This document shows positions 60,258 through 64,000 of a DNA stretch of 64,000 nucleotides, in pieces. The position numbers and the translations under genes were made by a program. Origin of the DNA: Rhizobacter terrae (GTDB lineage Bacteria > Pseudomonadota > Gammaproteobacteria > Burkholderiales > Burkholderiaceae_C); contig NZ_QUSW01000004.1 of assembly GCF_003852895.1 (NCBI RefSeq), positions 186,001 to 250,000 on the forward strand. The letters are read 5' to 3'. The notes under the pieces are model-generated. The model was not told the origin of the DNA and ran no database searches. It saw nothing but the letters and a program-made list of their open reading frames with translations. Every line of letters begins with the position of its first letter. Within the stretch, counting starts at the first letter, position 1.

Positions 60258-61949
60258 TTAGGCCAGCGCGACGGGCTCGAAGCGCAGCGATCCACGATGC
60301 GTGGCGCGTTGCAGGCCGGAAACGATGGCCTTGAGCGATGCCGACACGATGTTCGAGTCGATGCCCACGCCGAACAACGTGAGCGAATCGCCGATGCGCA
60401 GCTCCAGGTAGGCCACGGCCTTCGCATCCGCGCCGCTGCCGATGGCATGCTCGTGGTAGTCGAGCACCCGCACGGGCGAGCCGCCCATGTGGCGATTGAT
60501 GCCGGTGACGAAGGCATCGATGGGTCCCGATCCCGTGGCATCCACGCTGAACTGCCGCCCGCCCACACGCACCACCGCCGACATGCGAATCGCCTCCCCC
60601 GCCATGCTGGTGTGCGACACGCCCGCCTTGGCATGTTCGCCCAGGCCGTACTCCCGCTGGAAGATGTCCCAGATCTCGCTGGCCGACTGCTCCTTGCCGC
60701 TGTCGTCCATCACGGCCTGCACGACCTGGCTGAACTCGATCTGCAGGCGGCGCGGCAACTCGATGCCGTACTCGGCTTCAAGAAGGTAGGCGATGCCGCC
60801 CTTGCCAGACTGGCTGTTCACGCGGATCACCGCGTCGTAGCTGCGGCCGAGGTCCTTCGGGTCGATGGGCAGGTAGGGCACTTCCCAGATGTCGTCATCC
60901 TTGCGGGCCGCGAAGGCCTTCTTGATCGCGTCCTGGTGCGAGCCGGAGAACGAGGTGTAGACGAGGTCGCCCGCATAGGCATGGCGCGGATGCACGGGCA
61001 ACTGGTTGCAGTGCTCGACGCAGCGGCGCACTTCGTCGATGTCGGAGAAGTCCAGCTCAGGCGACACGCCTTGCGTGTAGAGATTCAGCGCGATGTTGAC
61101 GAGGTCCACGTTGCCCGTGCGCTCGCCGTTGCCGAAGAGACAGCCTTCGATGCGCTCGGCACCGGCCATCAAGGCCAGCTCGCCCGCCGCGGTGCCGGTG
61201 CCCCGGTCGTTGTGCGGATGGACCGACAGGATCACGCTGTCGCGGCGCGCCATGTTCCGATGCATCCACTCGATCATGTCCGCGAAGACATTCGGAGTCG
61301 AATGCTCGATGGTCGTCGGCAGGTTGATGATGCACTTGTGCTCCGGCGTGGGTTGCCATACCTCGGTGACGGCATCGACCACCCGCTTGGAAAACTCCAA
61401 CTCCGTTCCCGAGAAAGTCTCGGGCGAGTATTCGAACACCCAGTCGGTCTCGGGCTGCTTGGCAGCGAGTGCCTTGATGAGCTGCGCATGCGTGGTGGCC
61501 AGCTTCACGATGCCATCCTCATCGGTGCCCAGAACGACGCGCCGCATCACCGGCGCCGTGGCGTTGTAGACGTGGACCACCGCACGACGCGCGCCCTTCA
61601 GGGATTCGAAGGTGCGGTAGATGAGCTCCGAGCGAGCCTGCGTGAGGACCTGGATGGTCACGTCCTGCGGCACGAGGTCTTCCTCGATCAGCTTGCGGAT
61701 GAAGTCGAAATCCGTCTGCGAAGCCGACGGAAAACCAACCTCGATTTCCTTGAAGCCGATGCGCACCAGCATCTCGAACATGCGCAGCTTGCGCGCGGCA
61801 TCCATGGGCTCGATCAGCGCCTGGTTGCCGTCGCGAAGGTCCACGCTGCACCACAGCGGCGCGCGGGTCAGCTGGGCATCGGGCCAGGTCCGGTCCGCGA
61901 GCGCGACCGGCTTGAATGCTCGGTACTTGGTGTTCGGTTGCTTCAACAT
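60258..61949 (-). CDS. leuA2: 2-isopropylmalate synthase, class II (long, LeuA2 type)
   Basis: This long form of isopropylmalate synthase has 563 residues, similar to actinobacterial and yeast enzymes. Motifs: [18 protein letters not shown] (about 51), [43 protein letters not shown], and a C-terminal LeuA dimer domain (about 420-555). The ATG at 61949 follows GAGGG by 8 bp; the 18 codons upstream in frame lie in the attenuator leader. It is controlled by the leu leader peptide and hairpin at 62004-62129. Confidence 0.94.
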   Translation of the reverse strand: MLKQPNTKYRAFKPVALADRTWPDAQLTRAPLWCSVDLRDGNQALIEPMDAARKLRMFEMLVRIGFKEIEVGFPSASQTDFDFIRKLIEEDLVPQDVTIQVLTQARSELIYRTFESLKGARRAVVHVYNATAPVMRRVVLGTDEDGIVKLATTHAQLIKALAAKQPETDWVFEYSPETFSGTELEFSKRVVDAVTEVWQPTPEHKCIINLPTTIEHSTPNVFADMIEWMHRNMARRDSVILSVHPHNDRGTGTAAGELALMAGAERIEGCLFGNGERTGNVDLVNIALNLYTQGVSPELDFSDIDEVRRCVEHCNQLPVHPRHAYAGDLVYTSFSGSHQDAIKKAFAARKDDDIWEVPYLPIDPKDLGRSYDAVIRVNSQSGKGGIAYLLEAEYGIELPRRLQIEFSQVVQAVMDDSGKEQSASEIWDIFQREYGLGEHAKAGVSHTSMAGEAIRMSAVVRVGGRQFSVDATGSGPIDAFVTGINRHMGGSPVRVLDYHEHAIGSGADAKAVAYLELRIGDSLTLFGVGIDSNIVSASLKAIVSGLQRATHRGSLRFEPVALA

Positions 61950-61988
61950 GGTTGCATCCCTCAGTGGAGTAGGTGTGGCAACCAGCAG
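61949..61988 (-). promoter_or_regulatory. Possible start-codon hairpin of leuA2
   Basis: On the minus strand TGGTTGC (61978-61984) can pair with GCAACCA (61949-61955), which runs into the A of the leuA2 start codon. The loop carries the GAGGG Shine-Dalgarno sequence. The same upstream element can pair for 11 bp with the loop of the leu terminator (62023-62033), so the two pairings exclude each other. Confidence 0.35.
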
Positions 61989-62003
61989 GATGAAATGACG
62001 CAA

Positions 62004-62045
62004 GGAAAAGCAAAACGGCCCGCTGCTGGTTGCATACGGGCCGTT
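62004..62045 (-). terminator. leu attenuator terminator
   Basis: The 9-bp arms AACGGCCCG (62037-62045) and CGGGCCGTT (62014-62022) form a GC-rich stem with a 14-base loop, followed on the minus strand by TTGCTTTTCC. It lies 27 bp after the leader-peptide stop and 55 bp before leuA2, the standard place for an attenuator. Confidence 0.8.
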
Positions 62046-62072
62046 GAGACGAAAACGTGCAGACGTGAACGA

Positions 62073-62129
62073 TCAGCGAACCCGTTGGTCTCCTAGTAGT
62101 AGCAGCGTGGTCGCGTGGCGGAACGTCAT
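62073..62129 (-). CDS. leuL: leu operon leader peptide
   Basis: This 18-codon frame on the minus strand reads MTFRHATTLLLLGDQRVR and stops with TGA. Four consecutive Leu codons (CTG, CTA, CTA, CTA) make it a leucine-sensing leader peptide: ribosomes stalling for charged tRNA-Leu would alter folding of the RNA ahead of leuA2. CTA is a rare codon in such a G+C-rich genome and is read by tRNA-Leu(UAG), encoded at 47912-47998. No Shine-Dalgarno sequence is seen. It lies between pssA and leuA2 and is too short for standard gene finders. Confidence 0.85.
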   Translation of the reverse strand: MTFRHATTLLLLGDQRVR

Positions 62130-62137
62130 AGCGGAGC

Positions 62138-62164
62138 AATATAGCACGCCTTTCAGCGATGCAA
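62138..62164 (-). promoter_or_regulatory. Candidate promoter of the leu leader
   Basis: TATATT on the minus strand (62138-62143) is a good -10. TTGCAT (62159-62164) is a possible -35 at 15 bp, inside the last codons of pssA; GATTGC gives 17 bp but matches worse. If this -10 is used, transcription would begin 1-3 bases before the leader ATG, giving a nearly leaderless message. Confidence 0.45.
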
Positions 62165-62986
62165 TCCTTGCTCGTCGGGTTCGTCGGTGGATGTCGCGAT
62201 CACGCTCACCGGCTTGCCCTTCATGCGTTTGTACGCATAGACCACGTAGCCCGACAGGCCGTAGATCAGGAACAGGCTGAACAGCACGATGGGCGGGTGG
62301 ATGGTGATGACCGCGAACGCCAGCGCGATCGCCACGATCACGATGAAGGGCACGGTGCGCTTGAAGCTCACGTCCTTGAAGCTGTAGAACGGCACGTTGG
62401 TCACCATCGTGAGTCCGGCATACAGCGTCACGCCGAAAGCCACCCACGACAGCCATTCAATCTTCGACACGCCCTTGAAGCCGGCATCGTCCATCACCCA
62501 GATGAAGCCGATGAGCACCGCTGCCGCTGCGGGACTGGGCAGCCCCTGGAAGAAGCGCTTGTCCACCACCGCGATGTTGGTGTTGAAGCGCGCCAGCCTC
62601 AGCGCAGCGCCGGAGCAGTAGACGAAGGCGGCGATCCAGCCCAGCTTGCCCAGGCCCTTCAAGGCCCACTCATAGACGATGAGCGCGGGCGCTGCGCCGA
62701 AGCTCACCATGTCCGACAGGCTGTCCATCTGCTCGCCGAACGCGCTTTGCGTGTTGGTCATGCGCGCGACGCGACCGTCCAGGCTGTCGAGCACGGCGGC
62801 GATGAAGATGCCATACGCGGCCTGCTCGAACTGCCCGTTCATCGCCATGACGATGGCGTAGAAGCCACCGAACAAGGCCGCCAGCGTGAAGAGGTTCGGA
62901 AGGATGTAGATGCCCTTGCGGCGCGGACGAACCAGCAGCGGCGTGGGCTCCCGCGATGGGGCTTGGGCGTCGGGACTGTCGCTCAT
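62153..62986 (-). CDS. pssA: CDP-diacylglycerol-serine O-phosphatidyltransferase
   Basis: PssA makes phosphatidylserine, the precursor of phosphatidylethanolamine. The 277-residue membrane protein has the CDP-alcohol phosphotransferase signature DG-x2-AR-x8-G-x3-D-x3-D (DGRVARMTNTQSAFGEQMDSLSD, about residues 69-91) and about eight hydrophobic segments. The N-terminus is Pro/Arg-rich and cytoplasmic. It lies just upstream of the leu genes, as in many Burkholderiales, although the ilv genes often found with it are not here. Confidence 0.94.
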   Translation of the reverse strand: MSDSPDAQAPSREPTPLLVRPRRKGIYILPNLFTLAALFGGFYAIVMAMNGQFEQAAYGIFIAAVLDSLDGRVARMTNTQSAFGEQMDSLSDMVSFGAAPALIVYEWALKGLGKLGWIAAFVYCSGAALRLARFNTNIAVVDKRFFQGLPSPAAAAVLIGFIWVMDDAGFKGVSKIEWLSWVAFGVTLYAGLTMVTNVPFYSFKDVSFKRTVPFIVIVAIALAFAVITIHPPIVLFSLFLIYGLSGYVVYAYKRMKGKPVSVIATSTDEPDEQGLHR

Positions 62987-63208
62987 GAGCCGTGCGGGTG
63001 GGGGATGGATTTCATGGGCCGGGAGGATACATCAGCGCCCTTCCCGGCCGTTGTCACGCTCGCATGGCGCTGTTGGGCAGATTGCACGACAAAGGAAGCC
63101 ACACGCATCTCATCAGGGTTTCAACCTATGACAAAACGAATTCAAAGGAACTAAAACGAAAGAAAAGGAAACGCGGGGAGCGACCAGCCAACGGCTTCGG
63201 AGGTTCAG
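62987..63208. other. Intergenic region between pssA and the histidine kinase
   Basis: This 222 bp divergent gap contains no gene I recognise. An A+G-rich stretch at 63140-63175 precedes a good GGAGG Shine-Dalgarno sequence (63199-63203) for the kinase. I see no convincing promoter hexamer pair. Confidence 0.4.
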
Positions 63209-64000
63209 ATGAGCGACGCATGGGTTTTGTCGGATGAGGCACAGCGGTGTCCGGCAGGCCGACTTCCGCGTTACTGCACAGGGTCGGCGCACACGGCGGA
63301 TCTGCACGCCACGGTGCAGCGCCTGCGCAGTTTCAATCGCAGCGTGTCCCACGATCTGCGAGGTCCCTTGGGCGCCATGGGCGGCGCGGCGCGCCTGGCC
63401 ATCGACGCCATCTCCCGCAGCGACACGTCGCGCGCCTTGCGCCTGCTGACGGCCACAGCCCGGCAGGCCGACATGCTGGCCGGACTGGTCAACGACCTGC
63501 TGGCGATGGCCGAAGCCGACGAGTTCAGTGAAGCGGACGTCCCGCTGGACCTCGCCGCCCACGAGGCCCTGGCCCAACTCGCCATGTCAGCGCCGGACGG
63601 CCGCGCCCCTGTGGCCTGCGTGCGCATCGGCCCCATGCCCGTGGCACTGGCATCCGCGGGCCTGATTCGTCAGGTTTTCGTCAATTTGATCGGCAACGCG
63701 CTCAAGTTTTCCAGTCGAGCTGCCGATCCTTGCGTCGAGGTGGATGCGACCGCAGGGGATGACGGGATTCATGTCGTCGTGAAAGACAACGGCGTGGGCT
63801 TTGACGCCTCTGCCGCGGCCACTCTCTTCCAGCCATTTCATCGATTGCACGGCAACGACTTTCCCGGTTCCGGCGTGGGCCTGAGCCTGGTCAAGCGGAT
63901 CGTCGAGCGGCATGGGGGCCGGGTCTGGGCGCAAAGCCTTCCCGGCCAGGGCGCAAGTTTTCACTTCACGATCCGGGCCGCACGACAGAGCCCGGAAGGA
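63209..64000 (+). CDS. Sensor histidine kinase, cut by the window edge
   Basis: This reading frame stays open to the right edge, so only the first 264 residues are visible. It has the H box with His48 in SVSHDLRGPLGAMGG, the N box NLIGNALKFSS (about 158-168), G1 DNGVGFD, an F box in LFQPFHRLHG, and G2 GSGVGLSLVK. There is no membrane segment and almost no N-terminal sensory domain, so it is soluble and may take its signal from a partner or from a domain beyond the edge. The ATG at 63209 follows GGAGG by 5 bp. Confidence 0.88.
   Translation, partial: MSDAWVLSDEAQRCPAGRLPRYCTGSAHTADLHATVQRLRSFNRSVSHDLRGPLGAMGGAARLAIDAISRSDTSRALRLLTATARQADMLAGLVNDLLAMAEADEFSEADVPLDLAAHEALAQLAMSAPDGRAPVACVRIGPMPVALASAGLIRQVFVNLIGNALKFSSRAADPCVEVDATAGDDGIHVVVKDNGVGFDASAAATLFQPFHRLHGNDFPGSGVGLSLVKRIVERHGGRVWAQSLPGQGASFHFTIRAARQSPEG

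Noticed and set aside
58682-61949. One split or frameshifted leuA gene
   Set aside because: Both frames have full catalytic and regulatory domains of different class, so these are two genes.
60258-62003. Start of leuA2 at 62003 instead of 61949
   Set aside because: The extra 18 codons lie between the attenuator and the ribosome-binding site and match nothing in the family; GAGGG precedes the ATG at 61949.

Overview
The window is a dense stretch of bacterial chromosome with high G+C. Gene content and order point to a betaproteobacterium of the order Burkholderiales, most like the Comamonadaceae. The supporting blocks are ndk-rlmN-pilW-rodZ-ispG-hisS-yfgM-bamB-der-hfq-hflXKC, tig-clpP-clpX-lon with tRNA genes, etfBA next to an acyl-CoA dehydrogenase, sucAB-lpd-zapE, and pssA next to leuA. 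The family assignment is inference from gene order and protein style; no 16S rRNA is present.

Layout. 1-16.7 kb (all minus strand): a housekeeping run from scpB-rluB through ndk, rlmN, pilW, a RodZ-like protein, ispG, hisS, yfgM, bamB, der, hfq, hflX, hflK, hflC and a DUF2065 protein, with many 1-4 bp overlaps. 16.9-23.6 kb: rluD diverges from bamD, followed by a DinG-family helicase, a DUF465 protein, a PP2C phosphatase, an exported orphan and zapE. 23.6-29.3 kb: the 2-oxoglutarate dehydrogenase operon (sucA, sucB, lpd), running on into zapE. 29.6-35.0 kb (plus strand): an alkanesulfonate operon, ssuE-ssuA-ssuA-ssuD-ssuC-ssuB, with two tandem substrate-binding proteins. 35.0-39.6 kb: nitronate monooxygenase, acyl-CoA dehydrogenase and etfBA. 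39.8-41.8 kb: murI, a small secreted orphan and three tRNA genes (Gly, Cys, Leu-UAA). 41.9-48.0 kb: the tig-clpP-clpX-lon proteostasis block with tRNA-Leu(UAG) in front of tig. 48.1-52.4 kb: an RND efflux adaptor and pump behind a promoter with a perfect palindromic operator. 52.6-55.7 kb: hpnC-hpnD-hpnE, the squalene synthesis set. 55.6-58.6 kb: a TIGR03790-type exported protein, an IclR regulator and a PBP7-type endopeptidase. 58.7-63.0 kb: two tandem 2-isopropylmalate synthases of different classes, preceded by a leucine leader peptide with an attenuator, then pssA. 63.2-64.0 kb: a histidine kinase cut by the right edge.

No transposase, prophage, CRISPR array or toxin-antitoxin pair was recognised. 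The most interesting material is regulatory. The leu leader peptide reads Leu-Leu-Leu-Leu and uses three rare CUA codons. It is followed by an attenuator hairpin whose loop can pair with a downstream element that could also cover the leuA start codon. There are also a perfect TGTGA-N6-TCACA palindrome upstream of the PBP7 gene, a TetR-type operator abutting the -10 of the efflux operon, palindromes and phased ATATGC motifs in front of ssu, and a possible LiuR-type site in front of etfBA.
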